Origin: Herbidospora sakaeratensis | Lineage (GTDB): Bacteria > Actinomycetota > Actinomycetes > Streptosporangiales > Streptosporangiaceae | Assembly: GCF_001570525.1 (NCBI RefSeq) | Contig: NZ_BBXC01000007.1 | Location: forward strand, 733,364 to 797,363 | Direction: 5' to 3' | Length of the DNA stretch: 64,000 nt | Shown here: positions 1 through 6,818 of the stretch, piece by piece | Position numbering within the stretch: the first letter of the stretch is position 1 | How the letters are laid out: each line of letters starts with the position of its first letter | Notes under the pieces: generated by a model | Databases searched by the model: none | Told to the model about the DNA's origin: nothing | What the model saw: the letters and a program-made list of their open reading frames with translations, nothing else | Program-made: the position numbers and the translations under genes

Positions 1-137
1 CTCTCTTCGCCGCGCCGGTCAGATCGTCGAGACGCCGCGTCTCGTGACGCCTGCCGAACAACCGACCGTGAGGGGGAACCCGTGTCCGCACAGTGGGTAC
101 CCTAACGAGGCGATTTCACTGCGGATGATTCCTGTTG

Positions 138-848
138 TCAGTTCCCGGCCGCCGAACCCTCGACCTTGGCCTTGAGGTCCTGGAGCCACAGGTCCAGCCC
201 ACCGCCGAGCATGGCGGCGACGGCGTCGAAGTCGGGCCCCTTCAGCGAGTCGAGGAAGGCGGCCTCCCAGGACTCCTCCGTGTGCACGTGGGTGACGCCG
301 TCCTTCTCGGTGAACGTCCACAGGTGGACGCCCTTCTCGATGGTGATCGCCTTACCGGTCGCCGGGCCCTGCCAGATCACGCACTCGCCCTCCTCCAGCC
401 GTTTGACGCTCGACGTGATCGACAGGGTGTCCGCCGGGGAGAACTTCGACTCGGGGACCGGCGTCGTCCACCGGAACCGCGACGTGTCGGAGAGGGGGCC
501 CGAGTCGAGGCGCTCGATGGTCGCGATCGCCTTCTGCCAGCCCGCCCAGCCCTCCACGTCGACGTGGGTCTCCCAGACCTGCCGCAGAGGCGCGTTGATC
601 ACGATTTCCGAGGAGCTCGTGACGGGCGCCTCAAGGTCGATGCCCATCCCGTCGCACGTCTCGCCCTTGCCCGGCGCGGCCTTGACCGAAGACCCGGCCG
701 AGGACTCGGCGGCGGGTGCGGCGGCACTCGACCTGGCCCGCGACTCGTCGCCGTCGCCGGGTCCGCACCCGGTGACGACGGCCGCCAATCCCACGGCCAC
801 CGCGGCGATCCCCGCGACGGGCCAACGTGCCGAGTTGGAGAGCTGCAT
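138..848 (-). CDS. SRPBCC-fold lipoprotein
   Basis: The 236-residue product has a lipoprotein signal: a hydrophobic stretch ends in VVTGC, so Cys near residue 28 would be lipidated and the mature protein anchored outside the membrane. A Ser/Ala/Gly-rich linker follows. The rest resembles the SRPBCC (polyketide cyclase/START-like) fold, with the typical opening of a strand, the phrase NAPLRQVWETHVDVEGWAGW and a long C-terminal helix. Such folds bind hydrophobic ligands; no substrate can be named. The ATG at 848 is chosen because AAGGA lies just upstream; an in-frame ATG at 854 is possible. The gene stands alone, and a secreted SRPBCC lipoprotein is somewhat unusual. Confidence 0.8.
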   Translation of the reverse strand: MQLSNSARWPVAGIAAVAVGLAAVVTGCGPGDGDESRARSSAAAPAAESSAGSSVKAAPGKGETCDGMGIDLEAPVTSSSEIVINAPLRQVWETHVDVEGWAGWQKAIATIERLDSGPLSDTSRFRWTTPVPESKFSPADTLSITSSVKRLEEGECVIWQGPATGKAITIEKGVHLWTFTEKDGVTHVHTEESWEAAFLDSLKGPDFDAVAAMLGGGLDLWLQDLKAKVEGSAAGN

Positions 849-1074
849 GTCCATCCTTGTTCTCGGTGTGTCACCGCTGGCCGGCCGGCGAGCGGAGTCG
901 ATCGGCGTCCGGAATCGCACGTCGTGGACGTGGAAGTCGCGCAGGAAGGCGATGTCGTCGACCGGTGCGACGTTCCGTGGCCGACACCATTCCGTCTCGG
1001 CCGGTGTCGTCGCATCGGTGAAAACTGCGTAGATTCGCCGATCCGCGCATGCGGATGGCGCAGGCGGGCGGGTG

Positions 1075-1887
1075 TCAGCGCGCCGGGGCCAGAAGCCGGT
1101 CCAGCTTTTCGCGGGCGTCCGTGCCCGGCCGGGGCGTCAGGACGACGAGCCGGAGGTCGGTGGTCTGGGAGGTCAGGACGGAGGTGTCCAGGGGGATCGC
1201 GCCCACGTCGGGATGGACGGCCGTCTTGTGGGCACTCTCGTGGACGGCCACGTCCCCCAGCGCCCACAGGCGGCGGAAGCGGTCGTTTCCGGCCAGCCGG
1301 GAGATCAGCGCCGCCACGTCGGGGTCATCCGGATAACGGGCGCCGGTGGCGCGCAAGTCGGCCACCAGAGACTGCTCGAAGTACACGCGCTCGGCGTCGG
1401 TCTGCCGGACCCGGGGGTTGCGGGACTCGAACTGGACGATCATCGCGTTGCGGTCGTCGGCGGTCGCGTCGGCGGGATCACCGAAGGTCGCCGCGAACAA
1501 CCGGTTCCAATGCAGCAGCCGCCACGCGGCGTCGTAGACGGCCAGTGGCGTGCCGTCGAGCTGGTCGATGACACGATGCAGACTGCCGGGGATGAGACCG
1601 GGAATCCGGCCCGGGTTCGCGGCCAGGCCGGCCAGGCGCATCAGGTGCGCCTCCTCGTCGTCGGACAGGCGTAACGCGCGGGCCAGGGAGGCGCAGACCT
1701 GCGCGGACGGCGTCGCGGCCCGGCCCTGTTCCAGGCGCGCCACGTACTCGACGGAGATGCCGGCCAGCGTCGCCAGTTCGCCGCGCCGCAGACCGGCCAC
1801 ACGGCGCGGTGAGGCGTCCGCGAGATCGATCGCGGCCGGGTCCATGCGGTCCCGCCACGCCCGGAGAACGGCGCCGAGTTCGTTCAT
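1075..1887 (-). CDS. XRE-family regulator with MmyB-like ligand domain
   Basis: A 270-residue DNA-binding regulator. Residues about 10-85 form an XRE helix-turn-helix domain (GELATLAGISVEYVARLEQGR). The remainder is the MmyB-like ligand-binding domain, recognised by segments such as LDGTPLAVYDAAWRLLHWN and the C-terminal LVVLTPRPGTDAREKL. Members are usually autoregulated and control a divergent neighbour; here the neighbour is the VOC protein starting at 2022. A near-palindrome overlaps the start codon. The ligand is unknown. Length and start are normal for the family. Confidence 0.9.
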   Translation of the reverse strand: MNELGAVLRAWRDRMDPAAIDLADASPRRVAGLRRGELATLAGISVEYVARLEQGRAATPSAQVCASLARALRLSDDEEAHLMRLAGLAANPGRIPGLIPGSLHRVIDQLDGTPLAVYDAAWRLLHWNRLFAATFGDPADATADDRNAMIVQFESRNPRVRQTDAERVYFEQSLVADLRATGARYPDDPDVAALISRLAGNDRFRRLWALGDVAVHESAHKTAVHPDVGAIPLDTSVLTSQTTDLRLVVLTPRPGTDAREKLDRLLAPAR

Positions 1888-1903
1888 GGACCAGATGATC
1901 CAT
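1886..1903. promoter_or_regulatory. Candidate autoregulatory dyad at the XRE gene start
   Basis: The 18-bp sequence ATGGACCAGATGATCCAT is an imperfect inverted repeat (7 of 8 arm positions pair) and overlaps the start codon of the XRE regulator. It could be its operator in the shared intergenic region with the VOC gene. This is inference from symmetry only. Confidence 0.3.
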
Positions 1904-2021
1904 CATCGTTCACCGGCGTACCACGGTGTCCTTTCGCCGGTCACCCGAACAGGGTGGTACCCGTGATACGCGGAAAACGTGTGCCTTCCACCCGCGCGGA
2001 TCGTTCACGCATAGTCGGATC

Positions 2022-2489
2022 ATGAACAGAGTGACCAGGATGAACCACATCGGGGTACCGGTCAGTGATCTCGCGCGATCCGTGCAGTGGTACGAGGACG
2101 TCCTCGGCATCGCGCCGAACGGCGTCACGATCGCGGCTGCGAATCCGGCGCTCGGCGCGGTCGTGGAGGTCGAGAACCCGTCGATGCGGGCGTCGTTCCT
2201 GCTGGCCGGCGACAACGTCCTGCTGGAACTCATCCAGTACGACAGCCCGAGACCGATGCCCTTCGCGGGCCGCAACTGCGACGTCGGGGTCATGCACCTC
2301 TGCTTCGAGGTCGACGACCTCGACGCGGCCCACCGCGACCTGCTGGAGCGAGGTGTGCACGTCAACGCGGACCCGGTGCTGCTGCGGGACGGCGAGGGCG
2401 TGGAGGCGGGAGCGCTGGCCGGGACGAAGATCCTCTACCTGCGCGATCCCGACGGAATCCAGCTGGAACTGTTCGAGCTTCCCTCCTAG
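2022..2489 (+). CDS. VOC (glyoxalase/dioxygenase) family protein
   Basis: This 155-residue single-domain VOC protein begins with the classic motif MNHIGVPVSDLARSVQWYEDVLG, where the His is the first metal ligand of the fold. Later signatures are VGVMHLCFEVDDLDAAHRDL and YLRDPDGIQLELFELP, whose Glu is the usual last metal ligand. Family members include methylmalonyl-CoA epimerase, glyoxalase and antibiotic-binding proteins, and the sequence does not decide among them. ATG 2022 or ATG 2040 could be the start. The gene is divergent from the MmyB-type regulator, which may control it. Confidence 0.88.
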   Translation: MNRVTRMNHIGVPVSDLARSVQWYEDVLGIAPNGVTIAAANPALGAVVEVENPSMRASFLLAGDNVLLELIQYDSPRPMPFAGRNCDVGVMHLCFEVDDLDAAHRDLLERGVHVNADPVLLRDGEGVEAGALAGTKILYLRDPDGIQLELFELPS

Positions 2490-2566
2490 AAGTTCCGGCG
2501 CGGGTTCCTCCACACCCTTCCGCCCATTCCCTTGGACGCCGCCCAACGGGAGAAGCGGGGCCGCGC

Positions 2567-3382
2567 CTATCCGAGGTGAGACCGGGCGTCGTGCCAGGCG
2601 GCGCAGAACTCGGGCAACGAGGCGTGGCGATCGGCGGGGTCGGGGCGACAGGCCCGCGTGACGACCCCGTTCAATGGGCCGGGGAGGTGGTCGCCGAGGA
2701 AGACCCGGGCGGTGCGTCCCATGGTGAAGACGCTGGTGCGCTGGTCGATGAGCGCGCCCAGGGTGAACTCCTCCGGGGCCATGAAACGGGAGGAGCCGAA
2801 CATGCGGCCCATGTCGTTGCGGTAGGGCCCCGGCCGGTAGGTGTCGAGGTCGATCACGGCGACGTCGCGGGTCGTGAAGTCGTAGATGAGGCAGCCGTCG
2901 TAGAAGTCGCCCGCCACTTCGCCGTTCCGGCCCAGCAGGTCATGGACGTCGAAGACGGTGTCCAGCACGGCGAGGACGCGGTCGGCCGGCAGGCTTCGGA
3001 ACCGGTGGTAGGCCGAGGCGGGATCGTCACGCTGTTCGCGCGGGACGCCGACCAACTCGCCGTCGGCCCAGTCGTAGACGAGCATCGGCCCGTGCGCCGA
3101 CTCGACGACCGTGTGCAGGGCCGGTAGCGCGGGGTGCCGGTAGGCCCGTGCGAGCCTGACCGCGTTACGGAGTAGGCCGACGCGTTGGGCGTGGTCGAGG
3201 AAAGGGGCGTGGTCGGGGTGGCCCGCGGTCTTCACGAAGTGGCGTTCGCCGTCGACGACGACGCCGTAGGAGACGTTGCCGGAGTCCTGCCGGTCGAAGC
3301 GGGCGAAGACGGTTCCCAGCCGGGCGAGGTAGTGCTCGGGGGCCTCATCGGGCAGGGCGGGCGTGGCTATCGTCACCGGCAT
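2567..3382 (-). CDS. Protein-kinase-like protein
   Basis: The 271-residue product has a small N-lobe with a lysine in GERHFVKTAG, a DGCLIYD segment that takes the place of the catalytic loop, and DLDTYRP in the DFG position, like aminoglycoside-phosphotransferase/ABC1-type kinases more than classical Hanks kinases. An HRD motif is absent. It ends with RPDPADRHASLPEFCAAW, the subdomain XI-like end of eukaryotic-type kinases. ATG 3382 is supported by AAGGGAG seven bases upstream. Substrate is unknown, and activity could be lost or atypical. Confidence 0.75.
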   Translation of the reverse strand: MPVTIATPALPDEAPEHYLARLGTVFARFDRQDSGNVSYGVVVDGERHFVKTAGHPDHAPFLDHAQRVGLLRNAVRLARAYRHPALPALHTVVESAHGPMLVYDWADGELVGVPREQRDDPASAYHRFRSLPADRVLAVLDTVFDVHDLLGRNGEVAGDFYDGCLIYDFTTRDVAVIDLDTYRPGPYRNDMGRMFGSSRFMAPEEFTLGALIDQRTSVFTMGRTARVFLGDHLPGPLNGVVTRACRPDPADRHASLPEFCAAWHDARSHLG

Positions 3383-3575
3383 GAACGGCTCCCTTTCCGA
3401 CGAAGAGTTCGACGTCCTGAACGGCCTGCTGCACCGGTTGTCCGAACACGACCTGGACCAGTTCCTGCTCTGGAAGCTGCGGACCACCTACGGCAAGGTC
3501 TACATCAGCATCACACGCGGCCACTGGTTCGGATCGTCCGACGAGGCTTACGACGAGCTACCCCCGCCCCGATGA
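3381..3575 (+). CDS. Small hypothetical protein (64 aa)
   Basis: A short open frame with convincing composition: MNGSLSDEEFDVLNGLLHRL, an amphipathic helix-rich start, then DQFLLWKLRTTYGKVYISIT and a Pro-rich end. I do not recognise a family. Its ATG lies in the same CATG as the start of the divergent kinase-like gene, so the two coding regions overlap by two bases. No good ribosome binding site is visible for this strand. It lies directly upstream of the SUKH-3 remnant and could belong to the same small accessory cassette. Confidence 0.5.
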   Translation: MNGSLSDEEFDVLNGLLHRLSEHDLDQFLLWKLRTTYGKVYISITRGHWFGSSDEAYDELPPPR

Positions 3576-3663
3576 GAGCACCTCGCCGAGATGGCGCGGA
3601 CTGGGCGACGTCCCGTTCGTGACTGTGCGGCGAGCCGCCGCGTGGAGAGAGTCGCCCTACGGC

Positions 3664-3957
3664 GCATGTCCTTCGGATACGAGGTCAACGCGTTGGTCAC
3701 ATGGCCGGATATGAGAGGGCGCTCGCTCACGTGCGCGCTCCGCGAGGCACTCCGGTCGGCGCGCACGTGATGCACGAGGCCGCCGAGAGGTTCCTCGGCG
3801 AGTTCGGCGGACTGTCTGTCGCACACGGTGGCGCAGGAGTCTCTCGTGCCCGACAGCCGTTCGACTTCGATCCACTGCTCGGAAGGTCGATCTTTCCTGT
3901 CGGCGAGCTCGACCGAGGCAGATTCTTTCTCGGCATCGACGACGTGGGCGTGATTCC
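3664..3957 (+). pseudogene. SUKH-3 immunity protein remnant
   Basis: The frame from 3770 reads MHEAAERFLGEFGGLSV, then PFDFDP, then FPVGELDRGRFFLGIDDVGV, the core of the SUKH-3 (SMI1/KNR4-related) fold found in immunity proteins of polymorphic toxin systems. The expected upstream segment (GW.PGR.V....W) appears only in a different frame, near 3675-3705, and a stop follows it. The C-terminal third of the domain is missing, because the reading frame runs into a transcription terminator at 3967. I therefore read it as a frameshifted and truncated gene. Full-length members are about 150 residues. Confidence 0.6.
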
Positions 3958-3966
3958 GCGGCCCAA

Positions 3967-3999
3967 GACAGCGCCCTCACCAGAAGCAAGGGCGCTGTC
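3967..3999 (-). terminator. Intrinsic terminator-like hairpin
   Basis: A perfect 11-bp stem (GACAGCGCCCT at 3967-3977 and AGGGCGCTGTC at 3989-3999) with an 11-base loop lies 46 bases past the stop of the GNAT gene. There is no U-tract, as is common in high-G+C actinomycetes. Confidence 0.7.
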
Positions 4000-4045
4000 A
4001 CCTGCGACGACGTCAGCGACCGGCTCCCAGGCGTCAGCCGTGTGG

Positions 4046-4870
4046 TCAGGCGGCGGCGTCGGGTCGCCAGAGCCAGTTCTGCCGGGTGTACAGCGGCCGC
4101 AACCCGGCCCTGATCATGTTGTTCAACGACGGGTTGACCTCGCCCGTCGCCGGTTGGCCGGTTTCGGCGACGAGCCAGCGGCAGCCCGCCTTCGCGGCCG
4201 CTTCGGCGCGGGCCGCGAGCAGGGCCGACTGGGCTCCGCGGTTGCGATACTCGGGAAGGGTCGAGCCGCTGTTCAGGGAGCCCGCCTCGCCGTGGACGAA
4301 GAGGTTCGCGCCGGCCACCATGCGGTCGCCGTCCCAGACCGCGAAGGGGTGGGCGCCCGGATGGTCCACTCCGGCCACGAGCATCTCCGCGATGCCCTTC
4401 TCCGGCATGCCGAAGCCGCGGAGCACGACGGAAGCCCACTCCCGGGCGTCGTCACGGCCGACGGGGCCGACACGCAGGTCGGTCGTGCCGGGGGTGAAGT
4501 CGTCGATCGGGCACCACAGTTTCACGATCCGGCCACCCTCCCGCAGGTGGTGCCTGGTGCGGATGTCGTCCCACGTCGACGGCAGGACGGACGGGGCGAA
4601 CTGCAGGGTCGCGCCGGGGCTGCCTTCCCCTCGGTAGAAGTCCAGGATGCGATCGACCAGTTCGGGGGTGACGGGCTCGTCGAAGCCGAACCCGAGGGCC
4701 TTGCTCCAGAAGTTCGTCGGGTCCGCGCGCATCGACAGGGCGACGCCTCCGCCGATGCGCGTGGTCGTGATGCCGAGCTCGGTCCGCGCCGACAGTGGTG
4801 CGCCCGACTGGTATGCGTACATGAACTCCGCCTCGATGCCTTCGGCGAGGGCGGTCTGCTCCAGATTCAA
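4046..4870 (-). CDS. GNAT-family N-acetyltransferase
   Basis: A 274-residue GNAT protein. The C-terminal domain carries the acetyl-CoA binding motif A in STLPEYRNRGAQSALLAARAEAA (consensus Q/RxxGxG/A) and the following AETG segment. The N-terminal half resembles a second, degenerate acetyltransferase domain. The acceptor substrate is not evident. The start is TTG at 4870, preceded by GGGGAAG with good spacing; ATG 4822 is the alternative. A promoter-like motif shared with the hemerythrin gene lies about 40-70 bases upstream, and a strong hairpin follows the stop. Confidence 0.85.
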   Translation of the reverse strand: MNLEQTALAEGIEAEFMYAYQSGAPLSARTELGITTTRIGGGVALSMRADPTNFWSKALGFGFDEPVTPELVDRILDFYRGEGSPGATLQFAPSVLPSTWDDIRTRHHLREGGRIVKLWCPIDDFTPGTTDLRVGPVGRDDAREWASVVLRGFGMPEKGIAEMLVAGVDHPGAHPFAVWDGDRMVAGANLFVHGEAGSLNSGSTLPEYRNRGAQSALLAARAEAAAKAGCRWLVAETGQPATGEVNPSLNNMIRAGLRPLYTRQNWLWRPDAAA

Positions 4871-4907
4871 GTTGATCTTCCCCGTTGGAGGTGTTCCGGT
4901 GACCTAG

Positions 4908-4943
4908 GCAAGACGCGACGATCGGGATGAAAAGTTCGATTTC
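4908..4943 (-). promoter_or_regulatory. Promoter-like motif upstream of the GNAT gene
   Basis: Read on the minus strand this is GAAATCGAACTTT, 17 bases, then TCTTGC. The same two elements with the same 17-base gap occur upstream of the hemerythrin gene (6717-6752). The layout resembles an ECF-sigma promoter, with CGAAC as the -35 element and CRTC as the -10 element. It starts 38 bases from the GNAT start codon. Confidence 0.6.
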
Positions 4944-4946
4944 CCG

Positions 4947-5897
4947 CTACTCGGGTCGCGGAGCTTCCCGGCGCGGCAGCGGATGGAACAGCCGGATCCT
5001 GTGCACACGGCCGTCCACCAGGTGGTTCACCCAGACGACGGTGGGCGGGCAGTGGAACGGATCGTCGGGCGGGCTGACGAGCTGGTTCTCCCAGATGACC
5101 ACGTCGCGGCCGATCACGACGCCGGCGACGTGTTGCCGCACGCCGGCCGCCAGGTCGCGGTCCATCGCCCCCAGCAGGTAGTCGACGCCGTGCGTGACCG
5201 TGCCCTTCATCATGGTGATCTCCACCTCCGGCAGGCAGAGGTCAGCCAATGCCTGCCCGAAGGAGCCGTCGCGGGCGGCCCGCATCGTCTCCTCGGCCTG
5301 CCTGCGGTGGCGCCGGATCGGGACCGTCAGGTCGTCGTGGGGCAGGCCCGCCGTGGCCAGCAGCGCCTCCGCCAGTTTGACCCGCGCCTGGCTGAGCCGG
5401 CTGCGCACGGTGCCGACGGGGATGCCGCACACCTGCGCGATGTCCTCGTAGGAGGTGATGTCGGTGAAGTAGCGCAGCAGCGTCACCAGGCGCAGGCGCG
5501 GCGACAATTCGTCCAGGGCGTGCCCCACCCAGTCGCGCAGGACGTAGTCATCCAGGAGTCCCGCGGGATCGCGATCGAGGCGGGAAAGGAGCAGGGGCTC
5601 GACTTCCTCGACGGGGATGGGCCGCGTGGTGCGCAGCTGCGTCAGGCAGGCCGTGCGGACGATCGCCCGCAACCACGGCTTCAGGGCGGCCGGATCGCGG
5701 AGATCGCCGATCCGGCGCACCGCGATCAGAGCGGCTTCCTGGACGGCGTCTTCGGCGTCGGGCCGGTATCCGAGGATGCTGAACGCCACCGCCCGCATGT
5801 CCGCCTGGTGCGTGGCCAGCAACAGGCCGAGTGCGTGCACGTCGCCGGATTGGGCCTCGCGGACGAGGTCGGTCGTGGTGGGTGAGGCGTTCTGCAT
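4947..5897 (-). CDS. ECF sigma factor with C-terminal SnoaL-like domain
   Basis: A 316-residue RNA polymerase sigma factor. Residues about 10-85 are region 2 (HQADMRAVAFSILGYRPDAEDAVQEA) and about 120-185 are region 4 (LSPRLRLVTLLRYFTDITSYEDIAQVCGIPVGTVRSRL). The C-terminal ~110 residues match the NTF2/SnoaL-like extension found in ECF41/ECF56-type sigma factors, where the extension regulates the sigma core in place of a separate anti-sigma factor. None is encoded nearby. The GNAT gene downstream and the hemerythrin gene upstream share a promoter motif, so they are its likely regulon. Confidence 0.88.
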   Translation of the reverse strand: MQNASPTTTDLVREAQSGDVHALGLLLATHQADMRAVAFSILGYRPDAEDAVQEAALIAVRRIGDLRDPAALKPWLRAIVRTACLTQLRTTRPIPVEEVEPLLLSRLDRDPAGLLDDYVLRDWVGHALDELSPRLRLVTLLRYFTDITSYEDIAQVCGIPVGTVRSRLSQARVKLAEALLATAGLPHDDLTVPIRRHRRQAEETMRAARDGSFGQALADLCLPEVEITMMKGTVTHGVDYLLGAMDRDLAAGVRQHVAGVVIGRDVVIWENQLVSPPDDPFHCPPTVVWVNHLVDGRVHRIRLFHPLPRREAPRPE

Positions 5898-6004
5898 GCT
5901 TCAGAGGTTATTGACACCGTGTGACTGCGTCTGCCGTCTTGCGGGCATCCTCGCAGGTCGGTGGCTGCCTGTAGGTAAAAGTGCCCGTGATCCGGATGCC
6001 CGTC

Positions 6005-6667
6005 TCAGCGCGGGCCGACGCGGGCGGGGGTAACGGTGCCGTGGAGGCGCCTGGCGTGCGCGGCGTACAGGCGAGGGGCCACCAGCGGCATGATCAGCCG
6101 GGCCATGAGCGGGGCGTGGGAGAGCACCTCCCTGACCACTTCGGGGTCGCCCTCGTACATGGTCATGCCGAGGACGAGCGGCAGGTCCTTCCTGGGGCTC
6201 TTCGACAGGCCGTGCTCACCGAGCTTCCCGGCGAGGGGAAGGATCTTGGTCTCCTCCGTGGCCAGGTGCTCCAGCAGCCGGTCGTACAGCACCTCGAAGG
6301 CCCCGGCGAGGGCCTCGCCGTTCCGGGTCGTGGACGTCCAGCCCGGCAGCAGCATGGTCACCAGTTCGAGGGCGGCCTCGATCCCGTGGTGCTGTTCCTC
6401 CATCGTCGGCACGACGGCCAGGGCCTCCGCGCCGCCGCGATCGAGGAGGAGCGGCCACAGGATGACGTCCTCGCCCTCGTGGTGCAGACGCAGGACGAGG
6501 CACAGGAGCCCGGCGTGTCTCGCGACGACCGCGGCGCGCCTGGTGTCGCCTTCGGCCACGTCGCGGACGAGCTGGGGGAGCAGCTTGAACTCCCGGTGCA
6601 TCATCGTGTGCACCATGAACATGTCACGCACGTCGGCCATGGCTAGCCGGAGATTCCTGGTCTTCAT
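6005..6667 (-). CDS. Hemerythrin-domain protein
   Basis: The 220-residue protein is a four-helix hemerythrin HHE-type fold that binds a di-iron centre for O2/NO sensing or redox chemistry. Visible ligands are in MMHREFKLLPQL, LRLHHEGEDVILWPLL, MEEQHHGIEAAL and LLEHLATEETKILPL, in the usual H...HxxxE...H...HxxxE order. The start is ATG 6667 with AGGA just upstream. It lies immediately upstream of the ECF sigma gene on the same strand, and its upstream region carries the 36-base promoter-like motif shared with the GNAT gene. Confidence 0.85.
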   Translation of the reverse strand: MKTRNLRLAMADVRDMFMVHTMMHREFKLLPQLVRDVAEGDTRRAAVVARHAGLLCLVLRLHHEGEDVILWPLLLDRGGAEALAVVPTMEEQHHGIEAALELVTMLLPGWTSTTRNGEALAGAFEVLYDRLLEHLATEETKILPLAGKLGEHGLSKSPRKDLPLVLGMTMYEGDPEVVREVLSHAPLMARLIMPLVAPRLYAAHARRLHGTVTPARVGPR

Positions 6668-6716
6668 GTTCCTGCTTTCCGTGGTCTCCAGGCGGCGGGA
6701 TGCCGCCGACCGAAAA

Positions 6717-6752
6717 GCAAGATGTGGCGGGTCAGGCCGAAAGTTCGATTTC
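6717..6752 (-). promoter_or_regulatory. Promoter-like motif upstream of the hemerythrin gene
   Basis: On the minus strand: GAAATCGAACTTT, 17 bases, TCTTGC. It is identical in both elements and in spacing to 4908-4943, while the 17-base spacer differs. That pattern is expected of a common sigma-factor promoter and not of a recent duplication. It begins 50 bases from the start codon. Confidence 0.6.
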
Positions 6753-6776
6753 TCCGGACCGGTTTCCGGAGACGAC

Positions 6777-6807
6777 ACAGCGCCCCGGCGAGTGGCCGGG
6801 GCGCTGT
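6777..6807 (-). terminator. Terminator hairpin of the sugar operon
   Basis: A perfect 13-bp G+C-rich stem (6777-6789 with 6795-6807) and a 5-base loop start 12 bases after the stop codon of the last GH31 gene. A second perfect 8-bp hairpin (6751-6758 with 6765-6772) follows. No U-tract is present. Confidence 0.75.
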
Positions 6808-6818
6808 CGCCGGAGACG

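Noticed and set aside
1-137. Possible coding sequence at the window start
   Set aside because: No frame shows a family signature or ribosome binding site; the open frame covering 19-321 on the minus strand is a shadow of the SRPBCC gene.
3727-3966. Minus-strand frame of 79 codons
   Set aside because: It is the antisense of the SUKH-3 remnant and has no start signal or recognisable composition.
3957-4930. Continuation of the SUKH-3 frame to 4930 as one 409-residue protein
   Set aside because: After 3957 the frame crosses a terminator hairpin and runs antisense to the GNAT gene, with loss of any SUKH-like pattern.
6751-6772. Perfect 8-bp hairpin TCTCCGGA/TCCGGAGA as a regulator site
   Set aside because: It lies next to the operon terminator at 6777-6807 and is more simply a secondary termination hairpin; it only touches the promoter-like motif.
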